A stretch of 64,000 nt of DNA from Clusia tigrina (lineage: Eukaryota > Arthropoda > Insecta > Diptera > Clusiidae), in NCBI GenBank assembly GCA_920105625.2, contig CAKKTE020000188.1, positions 1,769,322 through 1,833,321 of the forward strand. The letters run 5' to 3'. The notes beneath the pieces are model-generated. The model did no database searches, was not told where the DNA came from, and saw only the letters and a list, made by a program, of their open reading frames with translations. A program made the position numbers and the translations under genes. Positions 1 through 10,617 of this stretch are shown piece after piece. Within the stretch, counting starts at the first letter, position 1. Each line of letters begins with the position of its first letter.

Positions 1-441
1 GTTATAATCTGCCCATATTTGGAATGCATGCTAGTACTGACCCAGTGTATACATCTACCAATTTGTTGTCATATATCATCACTAGAAGCATAGATAGGGT
101 AATTGTCTTTCAGTGGGGTCCCCAAAGTTCATTATATGGGAGCGAGGCGTATCTTTTCTCTGATCGACCCCGAATCTTGTATATGGCTTTGTAGGGTCCA
201 TATACGTACTAATATAAAATTTCGTCCAAAAATATTATATAGGTCGTAAGTTATAATAATATGGGAATAATGGGCGTGGCTGTAGAAATAACACGCCCAT
301 TTTTTGTGTGGTGTTTAAAGTTAGTACCCGCAACCTTCATGTGAAACTTTGTGGATAAATATATAATAGGAACACAGTAATGATTTTTGGCTAATTGTGG
401 GCGTGGCAGTTCTAGTATGATCTCCATATTCTGCACACACT
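1..441 (+). repeat. Modular GGGCGTGG repeat, partial copy 1
   Basis: This is the right part of a dispersed repeat family seen six times in the window. It carries the shared blocks ending in a TATGGGAG...GGCGT phrase, a TGGGCGTG...CACGCCCA hairpin near 275-300, and the 'ATGATCTCCATATTCTGCACACAC' block near the end (only its start is quoted as a landmark). It runs off the left window edge. At about 441 it is cut by the start of the next copy. The ORFs inside it are spurious. Confidence 0.8.
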
Positions 442-445
442 AGTG

Positions 446-1540
446 TGTCGGGATAGACCGACTACGAAATACCCTTTACCTTTTCTGGTGCGTGCGAGTT
501 CAACAATTGGGATGTTCTTCATAAATCATCATGAGGAGCATATTCACGGTAATTTTTGGTAGGGTACCTTGAAATGACTATTTCGACCCCAATTCTTGTA
601 TATGGCTTTATAGAGTCCATATACGAGTACGTACTAATATATAATTTCGTCCAAAAATATTGTATAGGTCGTAAGTTATAATAATATGTGAATATGCGTG
701 GCTTTAGAAATTACACGCCCATTTTTTGTGTGCTGTTTAATGTTAGTACCCGCAACATTCCTGTGCAATTTCGTTGATAAATCTTTAATAGGAACACAGT
801 AATGATTTTTGGCAAATTGTGGGGGTGGCAGATCTAGTATGATCTCCATATTCTGCACACACACTATTATGGACCCCATGTATATTTCTGCAAATTTTTA
901 TTCCGTTGGCATCAATACGAGCATAGGTAGGCAAATTTTAATTTTAGACCGAAAGTTCCTTATATCAAAAGTGGGCGTGTCTTTTCTCTGATCAGCCCCA
1001 TTTGTTGCAGATAGCTTTGTAATGTCCATATGTTCCTTCCCGCAAAATTTGTCCGTAAATCTCTACCAGATCTTAAGTTATTAATATTTGTTAATAGTGG
1101 GCGTGGTAGCTAATATATACCGCCCACTTTTTGCACAGTCTTTAGTAGGACCCACATCTCCATATCTGGCAAACATCACGTTTCCGTCAATTCGACCGAA
1201 GTTGTAGTCATTTTAAAAAAGGTGAAAAAAGTTCCTTATATGGGAGGTAGGCGTGGTCTTTGTCCAAATCGGCCCATATAGTAATCTGGTTCTGTATCTT
1301 TGTCCAGACTATACTTTTGCAAAATTTCATTCAGATAGATCTAACAAGTGGCCACAGACGGACAGACGGACGGACAGACGGACGGACAAAATAAAAATTG
1401 CTTAGAAAGTGATTCTGATCATATCTGTATATATATATGTCCATAGCTACCACGCCTCCTTCTTGAAATTGCAACCCCTCTCAAAAGAACAAAGTTAGTA
1501 TACGCTATTTACCTTTTTTAAAGGTAAAGGGTATAAAAAT
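446..1540 (+). repeat. Modular GGGCGTGG repeat, near full-length copy 2
   Basis: The copy starts in GACCGACTACGAAATACCC and ends in AAAGGTAAAGGGTATAAAA. Its ends form a short inverted repeat (TACCCTTTACCTTTT against AAAGGTAAAGGGTA), which suggests a TIR or foldback-type non-autonomous element. Inside are three or four related blocks of roughly 250-300 bp, each with a GGGCGTGG core. Two of the blocks can fold as hairpins (about 700-722 and 1099-1127). A GACGGACGGACAGACGG simple repeat lies at 1355-1387. No coding capacity is seen, and the superfamily is not recognised. Confidence 0.8.
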
Positions 1541-2275
1541 TGTGCATTATCGTTGCGTTATTTGCAATAATACATGGAGAAATTAAAAAGTTCGATTTTT
1601 CAGCGTTCCTAAAGACGCAATAAAGCGAAATCGGTGGATCGTGGCTTGTGGCGTTGATTTAAAAGAAAAATCAAAAGTGTGTGAGAAACATTTTGTAAAT
1701 AGTGACTTTATAAATAATCAGGAAGCCGCCACAACTAAAAAAGTGCTACTCTTTCCAAATTCAGTGACATCAGTTTTTTGTGTGCAATATTGAGCAAGGT
1801 CTGACTAAAATACCAGTGACTAAAATACCAAGACTCTCACAGTGTACAGTTCCGTCAAATTGCTGCACTCAAACCGAGTAAGTACATTTTGTATTTAAAT
1901 TGCTGTACACATAAAAATATTAAAGTGACAACTATAATCCTCTTTTTCTTATGTGTAGCAATGATTTTTTGAAGAGTCGTGAAATTCTGCAAATCAGGGA
2001 TCTGAAAAAGCAAGTAAAGAAACTGGAATTGGAAGTTTTCAAACTAAAGCAGCAACAGGAAGAAACCAACAATATAACCGAAGCTTTGAACAAAATCTAC
2101 ACAGATGGTCAAATTCGAAAATTGAGGTATATAGCAATGATTTTAAAAATTTAAGGAATCCTAATAATATGATTCATTGGCATTGGAATGACATCTCCAA
2201 TGCAAGTACCACATGCTGCCGGGCCTAGAGCATATAGGCACATGTATAAGAAAGGTTTTCCGCTGCCAATAGTAA
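1541..2275 (+). pseudogene. P-element-like transposase relic (THAP domain plus leucine-zipper region)
   Basis: Several pieces of a P-superfamily transposase read in order. First is a CVIC zinc-ligand motif at 1551-1565. After a likely AG acceptor near 1612 comes a THAP core: VPKDAIKRNRW, then a VCEKHF motif near 1680-1695. A donor GTAAGT near 1879 and acceptor TGTAG near 1959 flank an intron. Next is a heptad-rich coiled coil ending in LNKIYTDGQIRKL (1960-2125), and then HWNDISNA and GPRAYRHMYKKGFPLP near 2178-2270. THAP domain, coiled coil and a GFPLP segment in this order are characteristic of P transposases. Stops and at least two frame changes make it non-functional. It starts exactly at the end of the flanking repeat and stops before the Pao LTR. 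No terminal inverted repeats were found for it. Confidence 0.78.
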
Positions 2276-2528
2276 ATTATTAAAAATATTATTTTAAGTT
2301 GTATTAGTTGTTGTATTAGTTGTTTGTAAATAATAAAAATGAAAAAACCAAAAAAAGGGCACTTGAGTTTTTACTTATTACGCCAAAAATTGCAAAACCC
2401 GAAAATAGTGGCCAAAATTTACAGAAGAAGCAACACTGTTTATTCATTTTGACAATAATTATGACTGTGAGAGAACGACATTTGGAGAGCGGTCTTCTAT
2501 TAATAATACCTGGTAAATGTATTTTGGG
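2276..2528. other. Unassigned AT-rich spacer
   Basis: This is AT-rich sequence between the P-like relic and the Pao LTR fragment. Open frames on both strands here are short and low in complexity. I see no gene, and it may be decayed transposon DNA. Confidence 0.4.
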
Positions 2529-2743
2529 CCAGCATAAATCCCAGAGAAATAATAAAAAATCCCGATCGGCATTTTTTCTTTCTTTTTCCGGCTGCTTGAC
2601 AAGAGAGGAGGAATTGGCGCAAAAACAAACTGGAAAAAAATACAAAGTAATCAACACTAAAGTACGAAAATAAGTATAATAAAGAAATATATAAGTAATA
2701 AATTATTTTGTAGAAATTTTGTAGTAATTATATCTACACGTTT
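2529..2743 (+). mobile_element. Pao/BEL LTR, 5'-truncated copy
   Basis: The sequence from CCAGCATAAATCCCAGAG to TATCTACACGTTT is nearly identical to 10226-10443 inside the LTR at 10176-10458. It lacks about the first 50 bases and the last 15. It is probably the 5' LTR of the Pao element whose pol end and 3' LTR lie at 8167-10458. The LOA-type retroposon starts immediately after it, so the Pao 5' internal region is missing at this junction. Confidence 0.75.
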
Positions 2744-3143
2744 CCTCTACGTTGCGGTGTAGTGGCTTACTGTGTGCTGGAACATGGCACATGAAAGACG
2801 GTGACATGGTCCAGTTACACAAACTAAGAACTACCTTCAACACACAGGTTGAAAGTAGTTTTCTACGATTCCTGCTCAGTCGTTAAGGCTAGTTAGTAGT
2901 CCTATTGGCCCATATCGAACGTCCCATTGAGACCGCCGGATCGCCTAGACACTAACGAATTGGTCAGCCCTTCGGGGAAGTGCGGCATTCTTTTCAGACC
3001 AATGGCCCACTTTCAGTACGGTCATGTCTCTGCTGGATTTGGGTCGCTGATTGCCGGGCGGGGGAGAAAGAAACTCCCTGGGGCAGGGTTCATCAGACCT
3101 ATTGACCCAAAAAAAAACACGCTAAACTCACGGTGGAACAGCT

Positions 3144-4714
3144 ATGCCAATGAGCTTGCTTGACGGGGTAGAGTCAAGCTTAATAGCGAACTCCCTACGA
3201 GGTCCGGCGAACCTACGGTTTCAATTAGCCTTACCAGGAGGGCGCACGTGGGTGACCAAAACGCAAAAAATTATTTTAAAAAACTATATGGAAAAACTTA
3301 ATAAATATGAAAAGATGGACTGCACACCTTCAAATGTGCAAAATGTGGCTACAAAGCCATCATTGGTCGAGGGGGTATCTGGTCCCATCGACAATGAAAG
3401 TATGGAGCACGACCTGTTGGGGGGAATACCCGGTCCCTGTCCGACAGGCCGGATGAGAAGGATATCCCACTTAGCCAGGAGTCGGCTGGGATGTCTATCT
3501 CCTCGGAACAGGAGAGAAATCTTCTTGAGCCTGCTCCAGAGAAGATTCCAAAACTTAGGGTGAAGCTGTCCGGCGCTGGACGTACACGATTTAAGGCTTT
3601 GCTTGCCAGGGGCATATCGCTGGAATTAGCTCGGTCCTTGGCGGCAAATCCTGCCAACGTGTCTGCGCGATCGACCCCCCTAAAAGATCCCGATTGGATG
3701 GCTCCACGCCGACATCGAACTCCAGGCCGACAAAACGGTTTGCACAAGAGGGCAACAAAAACATTGATAAATTGTCAATAGTGCCCCCAGCTGACCCGCC
3801 GGTTTGTGGTGAGATGAGGAGGTGGACACCTTACTTGGAAGCAAACCTGTCTCTGAAAGACATGGCGTGCAGGGCGCCTCCTTGGGGGTTCCCTGTTCAA
3901 AGCCTACTCTAGCGGAGACAGTCTGCTCCAAAAATATAGGGGTTATACCCAGCAATTTCCCGTAGGGCACATGGTCCACTGAAGAAATTAGGAAGGTACA
4001 ACGATGTATTCTCGACAAGATGTTCGCGACTCGTGGGGGCCCAGTGAAGCCTCACTTTGCTGGCTGTAGTTTCAAGCCTGGCTGGTTGACGATCAGCTGT
4101 CTGGACGACAAAACCGTAGCCTGGGCTGAAGGGATGATACCAGCCATGAAGCCATGGGTTCTGATTTGAGGGTTGTGGACGAGGCAGAAGTGCCAAAGGC
4201 CAAAATCTTCGTTGGCTACTTTCCCGGCTCGGTGCCTTGGCAGAATGACCGAATTTTGGGGCAAGTGAAGTCGCAGAATTCGGGCATTAGTGTCAGTGAG
4301 TGGCGGGTGCTCCATCGTCTACAAAAAGGCGACCAGGTCGAGCTGGTAATTGCTCTGGACCCCATCTCGTCTGAAAGGGTCGAGAGACTGGGTAACAAGG
4401 TCTACTATGGCTTTGGCAGTGCCCAGCTCAGACCTAGACTGAAGGAGAACAGGGCAAAACCTGCTGTTGGTTGTGAGGAGCAACCAACATCTGTTGCAGC
4501 GCGGGCAAAGCAAAGTAGCCAGAAGCCGAAAACGGGGCCCAATTTCATAAAGCCAGTACCGAGAGCGGAGAGAGGCAACAGTCGTGCCCAAAGTCCAAAA
4601 CCATCTGCTCTCTCTGGTAGGCTCAGAAAATGGGAGAGAAAAGACTCGGAGGCTGCGGAAACTTGGCGGAGCACAAAGGGTGGTAAGATCCGCAAGGATC
4701 GGTCTGGAAAATAA
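3144..4714 (+). pseudogene. LOA ORF1 (nucleic-acid-binding protein, DUF4780-like), broken
   Basis: Coding similarity runs through three overlapping frames (3144-3563, 3491-3781, about 4080-4714). The last resembles DUF4780, a domain found in fly LOA-type ORF1 proteins: an AWAEGMIPAMKPW segment, an LPK-like turn, a QNSGISVSEWRVL stretch, and a 'YYGFGSAQLRPR' end. A basic, serine- and lysine-rich tail follows (about 4440-4714). No CCHC knuckles are visible. In this clade ORF1 coats the element RNA. The frame changes mean the copy is dead. The domain name is from memory of the family pattern. Confidence 0.65.
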
Positions 4715-4896
4715 TGTCCCAGGCCCCATCACGAACGCAATACTCTTCTTGGAAGCAGCTTCACTGTCTCCAAATAAATCTCCATAGGGCTATAGCAGCC
4801 TCTTACAGGCTTAGTGCCTTGGTGGAACACCAGTCTCTGGACTTCGTAGCCATTCAAGAACCATGGGCCACAAATGGGCGCATAAATGGTCTGTAG
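4714..4896 (+). pseudogene. Apurinic-type endonuclease stub of LOA ORF2
   Basis: The frame reads LHCLQINLHRA...LDFVAIQEPW, the N-terminal strand and catalytic-glutamate motif (QEPW) of the exonuclease-endonuclease-phosphatase domain of non-LTR elements. It stops at 4896. The rest of the domain, normally about 200 residues with the histidine and aspartate motifs, is absent before the RT linker begins near 4980. An internal deletion is therefore likely. Confidence 0.7.
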
Positions 4897-5724
4897 ACAA
4901 AAACATGTAAGTTGATCTATGATGTCAACAGACCGACCGAGGGCAGTGGGAATTGGAGGCACCTTCGAAATAAGAAATGTTAGGAAGACTAACTTGTCGA
5001 TATTTAACTTTTACTTAGAGCAAAATATTGCGTGCCTTAGTGAAAAAATAAGTAACTCTCAGGAACTAGATCTTGAAGTTAACAAATTAAATAATATAAT
5101 AATTGAGGCTTTTGAAATTAGTTGCAATTTAGTTGTGAAGAAACGTTCTAGGAACGTACCCTGGTGGAGTGGGGAGCTAAATATTTTGCGTAAAAGAGCC
5201 CGGCAACTCCTTAATAGAGCCAAGTCTAATGGTGACTGGGCATCCTATAGAAGTGCCTTAACGGCCTATAATAATGAGTTGAGAAAATCTAAGAGAGACT
5301 CATGGAACGAGTACTTTGAGGAGATTGAAACTCTCCCAGCAGCTACCCGACTCCAGAAATCACTCAATAAAGATCACTCAAATGGCCTTTCTACACTCAA
5401 GAAGCCTGACGGAAATTTTACGGAGAGCCTGGAAGAGACGGGACAGCTTTTGTTGGACACTCATTTTCCAGGCTGTGCCACTAGTGGAGAGGATAGTGAA
5501 ATCATCGAGAATATTCGTTTCTTGATGCCTACACGGAGGGAACTCTCACTGGCTCGCAGAATCTTAACCGTCAACAAAACGAAATGGGCTATCTCCACTT
5601 TTAGACCATTCAAATCCCCAGGTGTCGATAATATACAACCGTGCCTACTTCGGCAAGGTGTTGATGTATTGGCACCTGTGCTAACAAACATTTTCAGTTT
5701 AAGCCTGGAACTAGGCAGAGTGCC

Positions 5725-6228
5725 TGTTCGCGCCGGAGCCCTCCTGACGATGGCTGCCGCCTGCTCACAGTCACCATGAGACTCTGAGCGGGACTCAGTG
5801 CGGAGAGAATTCCCCTCATTTGGGTCCCGCCAAAGTCGTACGACAGGCCGCAGCCATCTTTTTTGCTCAACCGGCTCTCCTGCGCTGCCGACTCAGGCAG
5901 CGCAGGAGAGCCGGTTGAGCGGAGAGTTCAGTCGGCAATACTGCGTGACCACTAGTAGTTCGTTATTAACTCGCAACCTAGAAGGTTTGACTGATACCCA
6001 CATATTTCAAGTTGTAATCAAGAAGAAAATTGAGAAAAGAATTATAGTTGATAATAAAAATATAGTGTTACTTTAAATCAAGTGTGTTATTTTAAAGCAA
6101 TAAGAACATAAATTGTTTGTGTGTTCCTGCTCAGTACAATAAATCTGGCTGCACGACACAATTACGACGTGCTCGTATAATTTGCAAAACGATGGAATCA
6201 CAAAGTTACTTGGCTCCCCTTCATAACA
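5725..6228 (+). mobile_element. Solo LTR (504 bp) inserted in the LOA RT
   Basis: The unit starts TGTTCGCGCC and ends TTCATAACA. It is flanked by a 5-bp direct repeat GTGCC (5720-5724 and 6229-6233), and it splits the RT between LELGRVP and KPWTKARV. TG...CA ends plus a 5-bp target duplication define an LTR, and a polyadenylation signal AATAAA lies at 6138-6143. No internal region is present, so recombination between two LTRs probably left this solo copy. BEL/Pao or another 5-bp-duplicating LTR group is likely. A perfect hairpin sits in its first third. Confidence 0.85.
5865..5920 (+). repeat. Perfect 25-bp-arm hairpin inside the solo LTR
   Basis: The left arm at 5865-5889 and the right arm at 5896-5920 are exact reverse complements around a 6-base GACTCA loop. 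The arms are GC-rich in an AT-rich region. If transcribed, this would be a very stable stem near the start of the LTR transcript. Confidence 0.9.
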
Positions 6229-8166
6229 GTGCCTAAACCTTGGACGAAGGCTAGGGTGGCTTTCATATCGAAAGCAGGCAAAAAGGCGGACCACACCCCA
6301 AAAGCCTATCGGCCCATTAGCCTAACGTCATTCCTGCTAAAAGTTATGGAAAAAATTCTGGAACAATATATCAGGGAAACTTATCTTGAAGATTCGCCTC
6401 TTCATATTGAACAATATGCTTACCAATCAGGCAAATCGACTTAATCGCTTAACGAGCAAAATTGAAAAGGCGTTTGAGGATAAAGAAATGGCTCTTTGTA
6501 CATCGGTTGACATTACGGAGGCTTTTGACAATGCTACTTTCAGATCAATTGAGGAGGGCATGAACAGGAAAGGTATACAAAGACTGATCATAACATGGGT
6601 TCTCAATATGCTGAAAAACAGATCAACAATATTTCAAACAGGGACAGCAAAGCTAATTGTCAGGTCAACCAAAGGATGTCCCCAGGGGGGGCGTCCTATC
6701 GCCACTCCTATGGTTATTGGTTATCGACGAGCTCTTACAAACTCTCAATGACCTCGGATACGAAGTTCAGGGCTTTGCGGATGATTTGGTAATTATGGTC
6801 AGAGGCAAGTTTGACTCTACCATAACAGATCGCATGCAACTAGCTCTTGACATCACTCAAAACTGGTGTCAGGAGAAAGGACTATCGATAAATCCGAATA
6901 AAACAAACGTGGTACCCTTCACCAAAAGAAGGAAACTGAATCTGGGGACCTTAAGTTTAGGGACCACGAACTTAACAATGTCCAATGAAATGAAATATCT
7001 GGGAGTAATCCTAGACAAAACTCTAACTTGGAAAAACCACTTATCATACATAACTAGTAAAGCCTTAAGAGCAACCTACGCTTGCCAGAGGTTGTACGGT
7101 AAAACATGGGGACTATGGCCAAAAATGATGGCGTGGTCATATAAAACAATAATAGTACCAATGATTACATACGCGTCGTTGGTATGGTGGCCAAAAGTAA
7201 ACCAAACAAAAGCTCAGATGACTCTTAACAAGATTAACCTGTTTAGCCTGTTTGAGTGTGACGGGAGCAATGAGAACGTGCCCCACACTAGCTTTGGGAA
7301 TGATCACTGGACTGACTCCTCTACACCTTGTAGTTAAAAGGATGTCGGCCAGCGCGGCCCTAAGACTACCTAATCTAGCCCATCTTAAAGAAGGCAACCT
7401 ATCGGGGTACGCAAAGATTCTGGACACTGTCTGGAATTCTCCGTGCCTCATGGTCTTCGACAAAATGGACAGAAAATTAGACTTCTACAAGCAATTCAAA
7501 GAGGTCATCAGTGACCGTTCAGATTGGAGAAACAATGAAATAATAATAACCGGACTCACAGTTGTGGTATACAGATGGGTCCAAAATGGAAGATGGCATT
7601 GTAGGGCCAAATTTCCAAAAAGTAATTGCAATGGGAAAAATAGCTTCCTTTTTTCAGGCAGAGGTCCACGCTTTAGAGTTATGTGCTAGAGAATGTCTAC
7701 GCAGGGGTACACGCAACACCAAAATAGGCATACTCTCAGATAGCCAGGCAGCTCTGAAATCATTAATAAACTTCTCATTCCAATCAAAGCTGGTCTGGGA
7801 ATGCTGTAAACTTCTCAATACCCTAGCAGCGAGAAACTCTGTTACGCTAATGTGGGTACCGGGACACGAGGGACATGAGGGCAACGAAATGGCAGATTCT
7901 TTAGCAAAAAGGGGTGCATACACTGCCTTTATAGGTGGGGTAAACAGTAGCTTCACAAATAACTTGTTGTGCGAACAGGAAAAATGAGGTCTGCTAAACT
8001 ACTGGAGAGCCCAAAAAGGCATGCGGCAGTCGAGACTACGCGTTGATCCTGAACACAGGGTAGATGCTTCTTTAAACCTCAGCAGAAATGACATCAAACT
8101 CTACACTGAACTTTTAACAGGACACTGTAGACTAAATTACCATCTGAAAAAAATAGGCGTGGTAGA

Positions 8167-10175
8167 AGACGCTTTCGCGACAGTTGCCTATTTCAGAGCA
8201 ACAAATTGAAATGAAGTGGAGTGTGCTATAATCGACGCAAAGACAAGAGTGGCGCCGCTCAGAATGGCGTCAATCCCACGTTTGGAACTGGAGGCAGCAA
8301 GATTAGGAGCCCATCTAGCGAGTAGCATAACAGAAGGACATTCTATAAAATTTGCCCGCCAGTTCTTTTGGTCTGATTCAAAAACTGTTCTGAGCTGGAT
8401 ACAGTCAGATCATCGTAGATACCGCCAATTCGTTGCCTTTCGAGTTAGTGAAATTCTAGAATTGACTGACATGTAACAGCGGAGATAGTGCCAACAAAAT
8501 TAAATGTCGCGGATGATGCAACCAAATGGTCTGTTCCATTTGAATTTAAAGCGTCCGGTCGCTGGTTGAATGCTCCACCCTTTCTCAAACAATCCATAGA
8601 GATGTGGCTACCAAATACTTTTCAAAAGGAAATCGCTACAGAAGAACTTAGAACTCACATATTGCATTCAGCTCAAGCAGAATGCAGTATAATCCAATAG
8701 GACCGCTTTTCCAGTTATGTAAATGTAGTTCGCTTTATATGGAATACAACGGCCGATAAAAAGAGGAAACCAAGGAAAATTGGATACATCAACAAAGAAG
8801 AATACATGGAAGCATAACACAATATGTATCGACAAGCTCAAGCGGATTATTACGGCGATCAAGATATGTAGTCTAAACATCAACAAGGACCTAGCTATTA
8901 AAGACAGAAAACCTTTCGAGAAACCCCCTCTACAAGTTATCACCATATTTAGACGAGCATCATGTTTTACGCATCCAAGGAAGAATCGATGCAGCAATAG
9001 ACGTAGCCAGTTTTACAAAACGACCAATAATATTACCGAAGGGGCATCACATAGCTCGATTGGTAATTCGCGAATATTATTAACGTTACCACCATCATAA
9101 CGATGAAACAGTAGTTAATGAACTTCGACAACGATATTCAATACCACGGTTACGTGTCGCGCTAAAAATGGAAAAAGGTAATTGTCAAAGATGCAAAAAT
9201 GAGCGTGCCACACCGAGAGCTCCACAAATGGCGGATTTACCGTATGCGACACTTGCGTCATATAATACACCATTCTCATACATAGGTCTTGACTATTTTG
9301 GACCTATGAACATAGTCATTGGTCGTCACACAGAAAAAAGATGGGGCTGACAACTAGGGGCATTCACAATAGAGGGGGCGAAATCATTGACATCCGATTT
9401 ATGTATTATTGCCATAAAAAGGTTTATAGCTAGACGTGATATACCAATCGAAATAAGGAGCGACAATGGTACTAATTTTCAGGGCGCCGAACGAGAGTTA
9501 CGAGAGTCAATACAACAACAGTATCACAAACTAGCAATGGAATTCTCCAGCTCTACCACAAAATGGGTCTTTAACCCTCCAGCAACGCCTCATAAGGGTG
9601 GAAGTTTGGAGAAGCTTGTACAGTCAGTAAAAAGAACCCAATATCAGATATTACCCACGCGTAATCCTACGGAGGAACCGGTACATAGTATGCTGATAGA
9701 GCCAGAGAGGACTATTAACTCTCGACCTTTGACGAACTTACCGCTCAATGATGAAACGTCTGAAGCCTTAACACCTAATCATTTTTTACTTGGCTCGTCC
9801 AGTGAAGAGAACCCTGATAGAATTTTATGTGACGACAGCAAACTAATGAAAAGAAACTGGCTAAAGACCCAGCAATTCGCAAATTGCTTCTGGAAGAGAT
9901 GGGCACATGAGTACCTGCCATCGCTAACCCGACGAACAAAGTGGTACCAGCCCGTCAATGCAATTGAGAGAGATATAGTGATCGTAATAGACGAAACGAA
10001 TCCGCGAAATACCTGTCCTAAAGGTCCAAGTGACAACTGGGAAAGACGGGCAAGTACGAAAAGCGATTGTTCAAACCGATTCAGGAATTTACGAAAGGCC
10101 AGCAGTGCGGTTAGCTGTCCTCGATATACAAAAAGGTGATCGGTCAGGTAATGAACCTACCATACCAGGGGGGAG
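8167..10175 (+). pseudogene. Pao/BEL pol 3' half (RNase H end, integrase), decayed
   Basis: Pieces of a BEL/Pao polyprotein read in order across several frames. From 8170 come AFATVAYFR and MASIPRLELEAARLGAHLA (peptidase A17/RT-RNase H tail), then PTKLNVADDATKW (8488) and DRFSSYVNVVRFIW (about 8700). An integrase zinc region around 9170-9210 (NCQRCK) is followed by LDYFGP (about 9287), SDNGTNF (about 9460) and HKGGSLEKLVQSVKR (about 9592), which carry the D, D and E. A DUF5641-like end has WKRWAHEYLPSLTRRTKWYQP (9891-9953). Frameshifts and stops are frequent. A purine run GGGGGGAG just before 10176 fits the polypurine tract. Confidence 0.8.
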
Positions 10176-10458
10176 TGTTGGCAGTACTGCCATATAAATA
10201 CAGTACGTTGGCAACGCTGGCACATGTGCCAGCATAAATCCCAGAGAAATAATAAAAAATCCCCATCGGCATTTTTTCTGTCTTTTTCCGGCTGCTTGAC
10301 AAGAGAGGAGGAATTGGCGCAAAACCAAACTGGAAAAAAATACAAAGTAATCAACACTAAAAGTACGAAAATAAGTATAATAAAGAAATATATAAGTAAT
10401 AAATTATTTTGTAGGAATTTTGTATTAATTATATCTACACGTTTGACACAATTCAACA
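10176..10458 (+). mobile_element. Pao/BEL 3' LTR
   Basis: The LTR starts TGTTGGCAGTACTGCC right after the purine run and ends near AATTCAACA. Most of it (10226-10443) matches the truncated LTR at 2529-2743. It is the right boundary of the composite that contains the LOA copy. No target duplication could be checked, because the left LTR has lost its start. Confidence 0.75.
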
Positions 10459-10617
10459 AAATCTGAATAAATTTCTTAATATTAAAAAAAAGTTGTTTTA
10501 ATCAACAACTTACATAAGGTGAAAGCGTACAAAAGACAATCGAGAGATTACTAATTATGTTTGGAAAAAATATAATTCAGAATTGAACACAGTACGAAAA
10601 TAAATTGAATCACTCAC

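Larger units (their letters stand above)
2744..8166 (+). mobile_element. LOA-clade non-LTR retrotransposon, damaged copy 1
   Basis: This composite holds a 5' leader (2744-3143), an ORF1-like region, a stub of the endonuclease and a reverse transcriptase followed by RNase H. That order (ORF1 with a DUF4780-like domain; endonuclease, RT, RNase H) fits the LOA/Trim/BilBo clade of the Jockey group. Its 3' end is missing: at about 8166 it passes into Pao pol sequence. The copy at 33765-35460 supplies the lost 3' end. Much of the endonuclease is deleted around 4896-4980, frameshifts are scattered, and a solo LTR sits inside the RT. It cannot be active. Confidence 0.8.
4919..8166 (+). pseudogene. 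LOA reverse transcriptase plus RNase H, copy 1, interrupted
   Basis: The RT linker and fingers run 4980-5719 (FKSPGVDNI motif near 5610-5640). They resume after a solo LTR at 6234 with KPWTKARVAFISKAGK and YRPISLTS. Catalytic motifs are the SVDITEAFDN aspartate (about 6504-6533), the GCPQGG turn (about 6675) and FADD (about 6774-6785). An extra G in the run near 6690 shifts frame, as does a small change near 7240. RNase H follows at 7562-7987 with YTDGSK, an AEVHALEL glutamate, SDSQAAL, and WVPGHEGHEGNEMAD. A frame change precedes RNase H, and a TGA follows it at 7985. The 3' zinc-finger end is missing here. Confidence 0.82.

Noticed and set aside
2316..2673. Overlapping frames of 113 and 117 codons on both strands
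   Set aside because: They run across the unassigned spacer into the Pao LTR and are not coding.
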